Shown piece after piece: positions 19,564 through 27,319 of a stretch of 64,000 bases of DNA (positions are counted from its first letter, which is position 1; the number at the start of each line of letters is the position of its first letter). A program made the translations under genes and the position numbers. The notes under the pieces were generated by a model. The model did not search any database. It saw nothing but the letters and a program-made list of their open reading frames with translations, and was not told the DNA's origin. The stretch spans positions 3,162,001 through 3,226,000 of the forward strand of contig OZ244173.1 of NCBI GenBank assembly GCA_965216515.1, in the 5' to 3' direction. The DNA is from CAXMRP01 sp965216515. Its GTDB lineage: Bacteria > Pseudomonadota > Alphaproteobacteria > Rhizobiales > Afifellaceae.

Positions 19564-20034
19564 ATGGATTTGAACGATCTGGTTTCGCCGAAAGCGGTCA
19601 TTCCCGCGTTGAAAGCGCAGAGCAAGAAGCAGGTATTGCAGGAGATGTGCGGTCTGGCCGCCCGCCTGACGGGCCTGCCTGAGCACGAAATCTTCGATAC
19701 GATTCTCCAGCGCGAGCGATTGGGTTCGACAGGCGTCGGAAACGGCGTTGCCATTCCTCATGGCAAGTTGCCGGCCGTGGACCGGATATTCGGTTTGTTC
19801 GCGCGAATAGCCAAACCGGTTGACTTCGATTCGCTTGATGATGAGCCGGTTGATCTGGTGTTTCTTCTGCTTGCGCCGGAGGGAGCCGGCGCCGATCATC
19901 TCAAGGCGTTGGCCCGCATCGCCCGTTTGCTGCGCGATTCCGAAACGGCCCGCAAGCTGCGCGCAACCGACGAAGCGGAGATGTTGTTCGAAATCCTTGT
20001 AAATCCGGAGAACGCGTCAACCGCCGCAGCATAG
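19564..20034 (+). CDS. ptsN: Nitrogen PTS enzyme IIA, PtsN
   Basis: A 156-residue EIIA-Ntr regulatory phosphoprotein. His66 in NGVAIPHGKLP is the phosphorylated residue, and the KQVLQEMCGLAARLTGLPE and DEPVDLVFLLLAPEGAGADH segments are typical. It takes phosphate from NPr and regulates potassium transport, nitrogen and stress responses rather than sugar uptake. The ATG at 19564 is the family start; the frame is open upstream but not conserved. It ends 49 bases from the convergent DUF1150 gene. Confidence 0.93.
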   Translation: MDLNDLVSPKAVIPALKAQSKKQVLQEMCGLAARLTGLPEHEIFDTILQRERLGSTGVGNGVAIPHGKLPAVDRIFGLFARIAKPVDFDSLDDEPVDLVFLLLAPEGAGADHLKALARIARLLRDSETARKLRATDEAEMLFEILVNPENASTAAA

Positions 20035-20083
20035 GCCGGCTGTGCCAGCGCGCAGGGACCGGGTTCCAGGCACCCTTTCCGCG

Positions 20084-20338
20084 TCAGTGAACGCTGACGG
20101 TCTGGAGATCGTGGTCGCGCGCATTGGCTTCCGCCGCCGCCCGCGAATCGGTGAGCATGATCGGCGCGCCATCGGCGCCCAGCAACGCCCACAATTCCAG
20201 CCCCGGAGCGAGATCGGGCGCTTGCGGAAAGAAACGCCTGACATCATCCGACGAAATCGGCCGGATGAACGCAAGTTCGCCATCGCCAAGCCGCACAAAG
20301 GCGGAATCGGGCATGATCCGGCGTTCGGTATCGGTCAT
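20084..20338 (-). CDS. DUF1150 family protein
   Basis: An 84-residue alphaproteobacterial protein of unknown function, recognised by GDGELAFIRPISSDDVRRFFP and ELWALLGADGAPIMLTDSR. It has no signal peptide or membrane segment. It follows the small heat-shock gene by 16 bases on the same strand, so it is probably expressed with it from the sigma-32 promoter. This hsp20-DUF1150 pairing occurs in other Hyphomicrobiales, hinting at a proteostasis role, which is inference. Confidence 0.8.
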   Translation of the reverse strand: MTDTERRIMPDSAFVRLGDGELAFIRPISSDDVRRFFPQAPDLAPGLELWALLGADGAPIMLTDSRAAAEANARDHDLQTVSVH

Positions 20339-20354
20339 AGCGGCCTCCTTGCGG

Positions 20355-20813
20355 TTACCTGTTGCGCGTCGGCTTCGTGTTCGCCGCCGCGCCGCGGCCG
20401 GTTGAAATATCGATACGCTTGATCACCTGCTCCGGTTCGTGGCGGATCAACTCTATTCCCAGGAGTCCGTCGTTCAGGTCGGCGCCGGAAACTTCCATCC
20501 CGTCGGCCAGCACGAATGCGCGGTGAAACTGCCGCGCCGCAATACCCCGGTGCAGATATTCGCGCTCCCCGTCGTCGGTCTGGTGACCGCGGACATGGAG
20601 TTGCCGATCCTCGACGGTAATGTCCAGATCATCCTCTGAAAATCCCGCGACCGCGAGCGTTATACGGAGCATCGTCTGACCATCGGCCGTCAGCCGCTCG
20701 ATATTGTAGGGTGGGTATCCGTCCGTTGCGGTTTTCCCCACACGGTCGGCAAGCCGTTCGATATCATCGAATCCGAGCATCAGCGGGCTTGAGAATGAGA
20801 CCATTCGGCTCAT
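20355..20813 (-). CDS. Small heat-shock protein, Hsp20 family
   Basis: A 152-residue IbpA-like chaperone that holds unfolding proteins for later refolding. The alpha-crystallin domain runs from about residue 38 (YNIERLTADGQTMLRITLAV) to residue 125, including DDLDITVEDRQLHVRGHQ and the FHRAFVLADGMEV strand. The closing motif GLLGIELIRHEPEQ contains the conserved hydrophobic repeat used for oligomer assembly. The ATG at 20813 has a good ribosome site (AAAGGAC). Transcription appears to come from a consensus sigma-32 promoter about 65-70 bases upstream. Confidence 0.9.
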   Translation of the reverse strand: MSRMVSFSSPLMLGFDDIERLADRVGKTATDGYPPYNIERLTADGQTMLRITLAVAGFSEDDLDITVEDRQLHVRGHQTDDGEREYLHRGIAARQFHRAFVLADGMEVSGADLNDGLLGIELIRHEPEQVIKRIDISTGRGAAANTKPTRNR

Positions 20814-20849
20814 CGGCAAAGTCCTTTCATTGCAAGCGACCTCGCAAGG

Positions 20850-20871
20850 CAGAACCCGTTTCGGCATTCTG
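20850..20871 (-). promoter_or_regulatory. Hairpin in the hsp20 mRNA leader
   Basis: In the roughly 64-base untranslated leader the arms CAGAA and TTCTG flank an inner CCG-AAA-CGG stem. It lies between the sigma-32 promoter and the ribosome site. Small heat-shock mRNAs of rhizobia often carry ROSE-type RNA thermometers; this hairpin could be the first stem of one, but I see no clear pairing that covers the ribosome site. Confidence 0.35.
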
Positions 20872-20883
20872 CTTGTCAAATCG

Positions 20884-20912
20884 ATATGGGGATGGCGGCA
20901 GACGGCTTCAAG
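20884..20912 (-). promoter_or_regulatory. Sigma-32 (RpoH) promoter of hsp20
   Basis: On the minus strand a perfect -35 CTTGAA (20907-20912) is followed after 15 bases by a perfect heat-shock -10 CCCCATAT (20884-20891). Spacing and sequence match the RpoH consensus exactly. Transcription would start near 20877, giving a leader of about 64 bases before the hsp20 ATG. Confidence 0.82.
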
Positions 20913-21018
20913 CGGTCCGGCACCTGCCCGCGGTCTCGGGTTCGGACGATCCGCCGGGCGGGCAGGGAGCCCGGGCAGGGCGAAATGCAAGGCCGGGGCG
21001 CTGCGGTGCGCGGGGATG

Positions 21019-21094
21019 TGGTGGAGCCAGGCGGAATCGAACCGCCGACCTCGTGAATGCCATTCACGCGCTCTCCCAACTGAGCTATGGCCCC
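21019..21094 (-). tRNA. tRNA-Ala (GGC)
   Basis: A 76-base cloverleaf including an encoded CCA. The acceptor arms GGGGCCA and TGGCTCC pair with one G-U. The D arm contains AGCTCAGTTGGGAGAGC, the anticodon stem CGTGA/TCACG encloses loop ATGGCAT with anticodon GGC, and the T arm reads GGCGGTTCGATTCCGCC. It reads GCC/GCT alanine codons. It lies on the minus strand between the FYDLN gene and hsp20. Confidence 0.97.
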
Positions 21095-21237
21095 AATCTC
21101 CTGTCCGGCGTTACAGTGCCGGCCGCGGCGAGGGAACCTATTCCCGCGCCCCCAAGAATTCAAGCGTGTTTATGCCGGACGGCAATTTCGCACCGTCTTG
21201 CCAGGGCGATTCGTTCCGATTGGCCGGCGCCGGCGGC

Positions 21238-21642
21238 TCAACTGTCGTCTTCCTTCTTCTTTACGCCGACGATGTCACTCACATCTCCGTCCCCGTCCTC
21301 CTCATCATCGAGGAAGACGTCATCATCACTGTCATCGTCATCGTCATCGACGTCCACATCGGCTACGATATCATCCGGGATCTCGTCGGCGTCCGACGTG
21401 TCGTCGTCCCCGTCGTCTTCGTTGACCTCCTCCAGGGAAACAACCTCCGCGTCTTCCGTTGTTTTCTCTTCCTCGCTGACCTCCGTCTCCTCCTCCGATT
21501 CCTCGGCGACCGGTTTTTCCTTGCCGGCCACGACGAATTCCGCCTGGCATTTCGGGCAGACAATGGGATCGCGGAGAAGGTCGTAAAATTTCGCGCCACA
21601 GGACAAGCAAGTCCGCTTGGTTCCAAGTTCCGGTTTCGCCAC
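21238..21642 (-). CDS. FYDLN-acid (TIGR02300) family protein
   Basis: A 134-residue protein. An N-terminal zinc ribbon with two CxxC knuckles (CLSCGAKFYDLL and CPKCQAEF) is followed by an almost uninterrupted tail of Asp and Glu from about residue 45 to the end, including runs of aspartate. The family is confined to alphaproteobacteria; function unknown. I chose the GTG at 21642, giving VAKPELGTKRTC as in homologues and preceded at 9 bases by GAGG; an ATG 21 bases further upstream is also in frame. It is divergent from aroA and upstream of tRNA-Ala. Confidence 0.88.
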   Translation of the reverse strand: MAKPELGTKRTCLSCGAKFYDLLRDPIVCPKCQAEFVVAGKEKPVAEESEEETEVSEEEKTTEDAEVVSLEEVNEDDGDDDTSDADEIPDDIVADVDVDDDDDDSDDDVFLDDEEDGDGDVSDIVGVKKKEDDS

Positions 21643-21888
21643 GACGACAGACCTCGATTTCATCTAAAAGCGGCGTTCCCTAGCCATGCCGTGGCCTGCT
21701 TGTCAAACCTCTTTTGGCGCCTTTGCCCGACGGGCCCGGTTCCAGGCATCTGCCGATTGGCGCAACGGGGTTGATGTGATACGACCCGCCGGATCGGTCC
21801 GACCTCTGTCGAAAACCGTGCGTCGGCGCCGGCACCGGCCGCCACCCGCCCTTGCGGGAGGAAAATCTGCAAGCAGAGTTTGACGACC

Positions 21889-23244
21889 ATGGCAAATCCG
21901 GCCGACCTTCCACCCGTCCGATTGACTGCCGCCGGCTGTGAGCGGCCGCTTGAGGGCATCGTGCGTCTGCCCGGCGACAAATCCATTTCCCACCGGGCGT
22001 TGATGTTTGCGACGATGACAATTGGCCAGACGACGATCCGCGGCCTCCTGGAAGGCGAGGATGTCCTGGCCACCGCCGACGCGATGCGGAAGTTCGGCGC
22101 GACCGTTGCCAAGGATGGCGATGTTTGGCGCGTCGACGGCCTCGGCACTGGCGGACTCCTGGAGCCGGAAGAGGTGATCGACTACGGGAACGCCGGCACT
22201 GGCGTTCGGCTCGCCATCGGCCTGGCCGCCGCCCACCCGTTCGCAACCACGTTTTGCGGCGACGCATCGCTGTCGGGGCGGCCGATGGGGCGTGTGCTCG
22301 ATCCGTTGCGCGAGATGGGGGCCGATGTGATTGCGCGATCGGGTGATCGGTTGCCGCTGACGGTCCGCGGCGTCGATCCCATGGCGCCGATCGCCTATCG
22401 GGTGCCGGTACCGTCGGCGCAGGTGAAATCCGCGATCCTGCTTGCCGGGCTGAACATCGAGGGCGTGACCAGCGTCATCGAGCCGGTCGCAACCCGCGAT
22501 CATACCGAACGCATGCTGGCGGGCTTTGGTGCCGAAATCGATATCCGCGGGCGCGAAGATGGCGAGACCGAAATCCGCCTGCGCGGCCTCCCGGAATTCA
22601 AACCCCAGGACATCACCGTTCCCGGCGATCCGAGCTCCGCTGCCTTTCTTGTCGTTGCCGCCCTCATCGTGCCCGGCTCGCACATCACCATCCGCGATCA
22701 TCTGTTGAATCCGACCCGCACGGGGCTCATCACGACGTTGCAGGAAATGGGCGCCGACATCGTCATCGAAAATGAGCGTGTTTCGGGCGGCGAGCCGATC
22801 GGCGACCTGACCGTCCGATCCAGCCGGCTGACGGCGGTTCAGGTTCCCCCGGAGCGGGCGCCGTCGATGATCGACGAATATCCGGTTCTGGCGGTCGCGG
22901 CATCGTTCGCCGAGGGTCAGACGATGATGGCCGGCCTGCATGAATTGCGGGTCAAGGAATCCGACCGCCTTGCCGCGGTGGCCCATGGGCTGAAGGCCAA
23001 CAAGGTCGATTGCCATGAAGGCGAGGATTTCCTCGTCGTGAACGGTGGTGCGGTTCCCGGCGGCGGCCACGTCCCGACCCATCTCGACCATCGTATCGCC
23101 ATGAGCTTCCTGGTCATGGGCCTCGCCGCCGACGAACCGGTGACAATTGACGATGCCGCGGTCATGGCCACCAGTTTTCCGGACTTCCGCAAACGTCTTC
23201 AGGATCTGGGGGCTCGGTTTCGGTTGCACGACGCGGTTGCCTGA
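21889..23244 (+). CDS. aroA: 3-phosphoshikimate 1-carboxyvinyltransferase (EPSP synthase), class II
   Basis: A 451-residue shikimate-pathway enzyme joining shikimate-3-phosphate and phosphoenolpyruvate. It is closest in pattern to the class II enzymes such as the Agrobacterium CP4 form: LPGDKSISHRALMFATM, GDASLSGRPMGRVLDPLREMG, VPSAQVKSAILLAGLN, RAPSMIDEYPVLAVAA and THLDHRIAMSFLVMGL. Position 103 is glycine (YGNAGTG), whereas CP4 has alanine at the equivalent residue 100. The ATG at 21889 was preferred over an in-frame TTG three codons earlier. The aroA-cmk-rpsA order is a conserved alphaproteobacterial block. Confidence 0.95.
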   Translation: MANPADLPPVRLTAAGCERPLEGIVRLPGDKSISHRALMFATMTIGQTTIRGLLEGEDVLATADAMRKFGATVAKDGDVWRVDGLGTGGLLEPEEVIDYGNAGTGVRLAIGLAAAHPFATTFCGDASLSGRPMGRVLDPLREMGADVIARSGDRLPLTVRGVDPMAPIAYRVPVPSAQVKSAILLAGLNIEGVTSVIEPVATRDHTERMLAGFGAEIDIRGREDGETEIRLRGLPEFKPQDITVPGDPSSAAFLVVAALIVPGSHITIRDHLLNPTRTGLITTLQEMGADIVIENERVSGGEPIGDLTVRSSRLTAVQVPPERAPSMIDEYPVLAVAASFAEGQTMMAGLHELRVKESDRLAAVAHGLKANKVDCHEGEDFLVVNGGAVPGGGHVPTHLDHRIAMSFLVMGLAADEPVTIDDAAVMATSFPDFRKRLQDLGARFRLHDAVA

Positions 23245-23250
23245 ACTGCC

Positions 23251-23895
23251 ATGGCAAACCCATCGGCACTGGTGATCGTGATTGACGGGCCTGCCGCCAG
23301 CGGCAAGGGCACGTTGGCGCGCATGCTGGCCGATCACTACCGTCTGCCCCATCTTGACACCGGCCTGACCTATCGCGCGGTGGCGGCGCGGATGCTGGAG
23401 GCGGGACTGGCGCTTGAAGATGAGGACGCCGCTGTCGCGATCGCCGAGAATCTCGATTTCGCCACACTGGACCGGACCCGCCTTTCCCGTCACGGAATAG
23501 GGGATGCGGCATCGCGGATCGCCACAATGCCGCGGCTTCGGGAAGTATTGGTGGCCGGCCAGCGCCGATTTGCAGCGCGGCCGCCCGGCGCCGTCCTCGA
23601 TGGCCGGGATATCGGGACGGTCGTTTGCCCGGACGCGACGGTCAAGCTCTTCGTGACCGCCGGCGCACCGGTCCGCGCCCGCCGCCGCGCCGCAGAAATG
23701 CGTGCCCGCGGCATCGACGCCGACGACGCGGCTATTCTCGCCGATCTTGAGCGGCGCGATGCCCGTGACAGGGCGCGGGCCGCCTCGCCGCTTGTCCCGG
23801 CCGATGATGCCCACTTGCTGGACACAACGGAAATGACTATAGAAGCCGCGTTCCGGGCCGCCTTGGTCATCGTCGGGCAGGCCTATTCGTCGTGA
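23251..23895 (+). CDS. cmk: Cytidylate kinase
   Basis: A 214-residue nucleoside monophosphate kinase that phosphorylates CMP and dCMP using ATP. The P-loop is IDGPAASGKGTLARMLA, followed by HLDTGLTYRAVAARMLE, DGRDIGTVVCPDA and RRRAAEMRARG, all family landmarks. The gene begins 6 bases after aroA and precedes rpsA by 170 bases. Confidence 0.94.
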   Translation: MANPSALVIVIDGPAASGKGTLARMLADHYRLPHLDTGLTYRAVAARMLEAGLALEDEDAAVAIAENLDFATLDRTRLSRHGIGDAASRIATMPRLREVLVAGQRRFAARPPGAVLDGRDIGTVVCPDATVKLFVTAGAPVRARRRAAEMRARGIDADDAAILADLERRDARDRARAASPLVPADDAHLLDTTEMTIEAAFRAALVIVGQAYSS

Positions 23896-24065
23896 AAGGC
23901 GTTACGGAACGAAAACGTCGCGATCTGCCCGAGATTAGGCGCCGGACCGCTGGTGAAAGCGGCAGGGCGGGCGCGGCATAGGCAACACAAACCCACGGCG
24001 CACGCCCCTGCAACACAATCGGCCGCGACAAGGCAGGCTGAAAACAGGGGCATGCAGGAGTTTTG

Positions 24066-25841
24066 ATGAACACACCACAAACCGCGGGAGAGGACTTTGC
24101 GTCCCTCCTTGAAGAGTCATTTGCGAAATCCGACATCGCCGAGGGCAGCGTCGTCAAGGGTACGGTCGTCGGCATCGAAAAGGATCTCGCCGTCGTCGAT
24201 GTCGGACTGAAGGTCGAGGGGCGGGTGCCCCTGAAGGAGTTCGGCGTCCGGGCACAGGACGGGGCGCTCAAGCCCGGCGATGAGGTCGAGGTCTATCTGG
24301 AGCGCGTGGAAAATGCCCTCGGCGAGGCCATGCTGTCGCGCGAAAAGGCGCGCCGCGAGGAAAGCTGGGTCCGTCTGGAAGACAGTTTTGAGAAAAACGA
24401 CACGGTCACCGGACATATCTTCAATCAGGTCAAGGGTGGCTTTACCGTCGATCTCGATGGCGCCGTCGCCTTTCTGCCCCGCAGCCAGGTCGATGTCCGG
24501 CCCGTGCGCGACATCGGCCCCCTGATGCAGACGCCGCAGCCGTTTCGTATTCTCAAGATGGACAAGCGGCGCGGCAACATCGTCGTCTCGCGACGTTCGG
24601 TTCTGGAAGACACGCTGGCCGAACAGCGCTCCGAGATCGTCGCGCGCCTCAAGGAGGGCCAGGTCGTGGAGGGAGTCGTCAAGAACATCACCGAATACGG
24701 CGCATTCGTCGATCTTGGCGGCATCGATGGCCTGCTTCATGTTACCGACATGGCGTGGCGCCGCGTCAACCATCCAAGCGAAATCCTGAACATCGGCGAG
24801 ACGATCAAGGTGCAGATCATCCGGATCAATCCGGAAACCTTCCGCATCTCGCTCGGCATGAAGCAACTGGAATCCGACCCCTGGGACGGCATCGAGGCCA
24901 AATATCCGGTCGATGCCAAGTTTACCGGCCGTGTGACCAATATCACCGACTATGGGGCGTTCGTGGAGTTGGAGCCGGGAATTGAGGGGTTGATCCACAT
25001 CTCCGAGATGAGTTGGACGAAGAAGAATGTCCACCCCGGAAAAATCGTGTCCACATCGCAGGAAGTGGAAGTGGTCGTCCTGGAGGTCGATCCGGCCAAG
25101 CGGCGGATTTCGCTGGGCCTGAAGCAGACCATGCAGAATCCGTGGGAAGCGTTTGCGGAGAACAATCCGGTTAGTTCCGTTGTCGAGGGCGAAGTCAAGA
25201 ACAAGACCGAGTTCGGTCTGTTCCTGGGCCTGGAGGGCGATGTCGACGGCATGGTTCACCTGTCTGATCTGGACTGGAACCGCCAGGGCGAGGAGGCCAT
25301 GGAGGACTATCGCAAAGGCGATGTCATCAAGGCCGTGATCCTCGACGTTGATGTCGACAAGGAGCGGATCTCGCTGGGCGTGAAGCAGGTCGGCGGCGAC
25401 CCGTTCGAGGAAGCCATGGAAGGCGTCCGCAAGGGATCCGTCGTGACCGGCGAGGTCGTGGAGGTCAAGGATTCCGGCATCGAGGTCAAGATCGCCGACA
25501 CCGATCTCACGGCGTTCATCCGCCGGGCGGAACTGTCGCGCGACCGCTCCGAGCAGCGGCCGGAGCGCTTCGCGTCGGGTGAGAAGGTCGATGCCCGCGT
25601 CACCAACATCGACAAGAAAACCCGCCGGGTATCCCTGTCGATCAAGGCGCTTGAGATCGCCGAAGAGAAGGAGGCGGTTGCGCAATATGGCTCCACCGAT
25701 TCCGGCGCATCGCTTGGCGACATACTGGGCGCCGCCCTCAAAGAGCGTGCCGGCGACGACGAGCAAGGGAAAGCCGGCACACCGGCGGCCGAAGATTCGA
25801 CCGCTGATGAACCGGCCGGAGACGCTGACAAGACCAAATAG
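24066..25841 (+). CDS. rpsA: 30S ribosomal protein S1
   Basis: A 591-residue protein with six S1 RNA-binding domains in series. The best-conserved are the third and fourth (VVKNITEYGAFVDLGGIDGL and VTNITDYGAFVELEPGIEGL). The first two anchor to the ribosome and the rest bind mRNA during initiation. The C-terminal 60 residues are low-complexity Ala/Glu/Asp. The ATG has a good site (AGGAG, 7 bases away). The 170-base gap before it holds no other gene and presumably the promoter and leader, though I could not pick the promoter. A GC-rich hairpin terminator follows. Confidence 0.96.
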   Translation: MNTPQTAGEDFASLLEESFAKSDIAEGSVVKGTVVGIEKDLAVVDVGLKVEGRVPLKEFGVRAQDGALKPGDEVEVYLERVENALGEAMLSREKARREESWVRLEDSFEKNDTVTGHIFNQVKGGFTVDLDGAVAFLPRSQVDVRPVRDIGPLMQTPQPFRILKMDKRRGNIVVSRRSVLEDTLAEQRSEIVARLKEGQVVEGVVKNITEYGAFVDLGGIDGLLHVTDMAWRRVNHPSEILNIGETIKVQIIRINPETFRISLGMKQLESDPWDGIEAKYPVDAKFTGRVTNITDYGAFVELEPGIEGLIHISEMSWTKKNVHPGKIVSTSQEVEVVVLEVDPAKRRISLGLKQTMQNPWEAFAENNPVSSVVEGEVKNKTEFGLFLGLEGDVDGMVHLSDLDWNRQGEEAMEDYRKGDVIKAVILDVDVDKERISLGVKQVGGDPFEEAMEGVRKGSVVTGEVVEVKDSGIEVKIADTDLTAFIRRAELSRDRSEQRPERFASGEKVDARVTNIDKKTRRVSLSIKALEIAEEKEAVAQYGSTDSGASLGDILGAALKERAGDDEQGKAGTPAAEDSTADEPAGDADKTK

Positions 25842-25873
25842 ATCGCGTTCGGTTGCCGTTTGGCGATCGTGAT

Positions 25874-25913
25874 CGGGCCCGCCGCGGGAAACTGCCGCGG
25901 GCCCGTCCGTTTG
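25874..25913 (+). terminator. GC-rich hairpin terminator after rpsA
   Basis: Arms CGGGCCCGC (25874-25882) and GCGGGCCCG (25897-25905) pair perfectly around a 14-base loop and are followed by TCCGTTT. The U-run is short, so termination may be incomplete. It lies between the rpsA stop and the end of the convergent lysR-type gene. Confidence 0.65.
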
Positions 25914-25917
25914 AGGC

Positions 25918-26805
25918 TTATTCGCCCATATAGAGCGGCCGGCGGCGGCGAATGGCTTCGGTCACGAACTGCATGAAGCGGCGGACGCGAACGACACCGC
26001 GCATGTCCGGATGGGTCAGGACCCAAATAGCGGCATAGGGCTCCAGTTTCAGCCCCGGCACGCGTACCAGCTGCGGATCGGGATCACCAAGGAAACAGGG
26101 CATGCGTGACAGGCCCATGCCGGCCTGCACGGCGGCGCGCAGCGCCACCATGTCGTCGAATCGGCCGGCAAGCCGCGCATGGCCAAAACGGTGTGTCACA
26201 TCCGCCGGGATGCTGTCGCCCCACCAGGTGAAGCCCACACAGTTCGCCGTCACCGGGCCATCCGGCGCGGCCTCGCCGCCGGGCAAGCCGGCGACATAGG
26301 CCGCCGCGCCATACCATGCCCGCCTCTGATCTGTCGCACGCGCGCCGAACAGGCTCGGTTCCGGCGCATCGGCGACGCGAACCGCCACATCGGCTTCGCG
26401 GCGGTGAAGGTTCAATGTCTCGTTGGATGCCAGGACTGTCAGGTCGATCGCCGGATAGGTGCGCGAAAACGCCGCAAACACGCCAGCCAGATGCATTTCG
26501 ATGACCAGTTGTGGCGCGGTCGCCACCAGCGGGCCTTCCATCCGTTCATCGCTGGCGGCGATGGCCGTGTCCAGTTCCATGACCCGTGCCTCGATGGCTT
26601 CCGCCGTGGCGATGGCCGCCAATCCGTCCTTTGTCGGTCGCAGGCCGGTCGGCAGGCGGTCGAACAGCCGGACCCCGAGATCCGTTTCCGCCGCAGCGAT
26701 GCGCCGCGAGACGGTGGCGTGGTTGACACCCAGTGCCCCGGCCGCGCCGCTCAGGCCACCATGACGGGCGGCCGCCAGAACGAATGACAGGTTGGACCAG
26801 TCCAT
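25918..26805 (-). CDS. LysR-family transcriptional regulator
   Basis: A 295-residue regulator starting at the ATG at 26805 (MDWSNLSFVLAAARHGG). The winged helix-turn-helix occupies residues 4-62, with ALGVNHATVSRRIAAAETDL as recognition region. The rest is a periplasmic-binding-like effector domain. It is divergent from a small DUF1330 gene, and a perfect palindrome covers the region immediately before its own start codon, so it probably represses itself and controls the neighbour. Effector unknown. Confidence 0.9.
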   Translation of the reverse strand: MDWSNLSFVLAAARHGGLSGAAGALGVNHATVSRRIAAAETDLGVRLFDRLPTGLRPTKDGLAAIATAEAIEARVMELDTAIAASDERMEGPLVATAPQLVIEMHLAGVFAAFSRTYPAIDLTVLASNETLNLHRREADVAVRVADAPEPSLFGARATDQRRAWYGAAAYVAGLPGGEAAPDGPVTANCVGFTWWGDSIPADVTHRFGHARLAGRFDDMVALRAAVQAGMGLSRMPCFLGDPDPQLVRVPGLKLEPYAAIWVLTHPDMRGVVRVRRFMQFVTEAIRRRRPLYMGE

Positions 26806-26806
26806 G

Positions 26807-26828
26807 ACATGTGCATATTTGCACATGT
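26807..26828. promoter_or_regulatory. Perfect dyad, likely LysR operator
   Basis: Arms ACATGTGCA (26807-26815) and TGCACATGT (26820-26828) are perfectly complementary around TATT, and contain the T-N11-A pattern of LysR sites. The dyad touches the ribosome binding region of the lysR gene and lies 77 bases upstream of the DUF1330 start, the normal arrangement for autorepression plus control of a divergent target. Confidence 0.72.
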
Positions 26829-26904
26829 TTGTTGCAAGCTTCCACAATTTTCGAAAAGGCAATTTGGGTGCAGATTGAACCGGTTTCCAAACATGGAGTC
26901 ACCC

Positions 26905-27195
26905 ATGACCACATATCTTTATGCATCTCTGACAATCGAAGATCCGGAAGCCGTGGCCGCCTATCGGGCTGTTGCCAAGGATGCGCTGGCCAAACATGGC
27001 GGTTCACTCGTTGCGGCAGGCGGCGCACCTGAGCGCCTGGAAGGCAAACCGCCGCCCGCCCAGGCAGTGGCGCTAATTGCCTTCCCGTCGCCGGACGCGG
27101 CCCGCGCGTGGCACGGCGATCCTGATCTGGCCGAGGTTCACGCGCTCCGCAATCGGGCTGGCAGTTCGACGATCGTAATCGTGCCGGCGCCCTGA
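26905..27195 (+). CDS. DUF1330-type small protein
   Basis: A 96-residue protein beginning MTTYLYASLTIEDPEAVAAY at the ATG at 26905, which has a GGAG site 7 bases upstream. The pattern of YLYASLTIEDPEAVAAYR, a central RLEGKPPPAQAVALIAFPS and ARAWHGDPDLAEVHALR matches the ferredoxin-like dimeric alpha-beta barrel of DUF1330 proteins, whose function is unknown. Divergent from lysR and likely its target. Confidence 0.75.
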   Translation: MTTYLYASLTIEDPEAVAAYRAVAKDALAKHGGSLVAAGGAPERLEGKPPPAQAVALIAFPSPDAARAWHGDPDLAEVHALRNRAGSSTIVIVPAP

Positions 27196-27240
27196 ACGCC
27201 GGTCTTCGCCACCAGCGCACACGTGACGACCGGTCGCGGC

Positions 27241-27260
27241 GGGCGGGGCGTGCCCCGCCC
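27241..27260. terminator. Perfect hairpin between convergent genes
   Basis: GGGCGGGGC and GCCCCGCCC pair around GT, so in RNA the loop would be the middle 6 bases. It lies between the ends of the DUF1330 gene and the convergent GNAT gene and reads equally in both directions. There is no U-run, so it may be a pause or RNA-end stabiliser instead. Confidence 0.4.
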
Positions 27261-27319
27261 TGTCCGTGGATCGGTGTCCATATTGGGTGTCGGCGCAATC
27301 CGAAGGTGCCGGCCTCCGC

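Noticed and set aside
21703..23814. A 703-codon open frame opposite aroA and cmk
   Set aside because: It spans two well-supported genes on the other strand and shows no family motif; a GC-driven shadow.
24117..25766. A 549-codon open frame opposite rpsA
   Set aside because: Antisense to an unmistakable S1 protein; its apparent repeats are reflections of the six S1 domains.
27241..27260. Considered as an insertion-sequence end or attachment site
   Set aside because: It is a single local hairpin between convergent genes with no flanking repeat, transposase or integrase.
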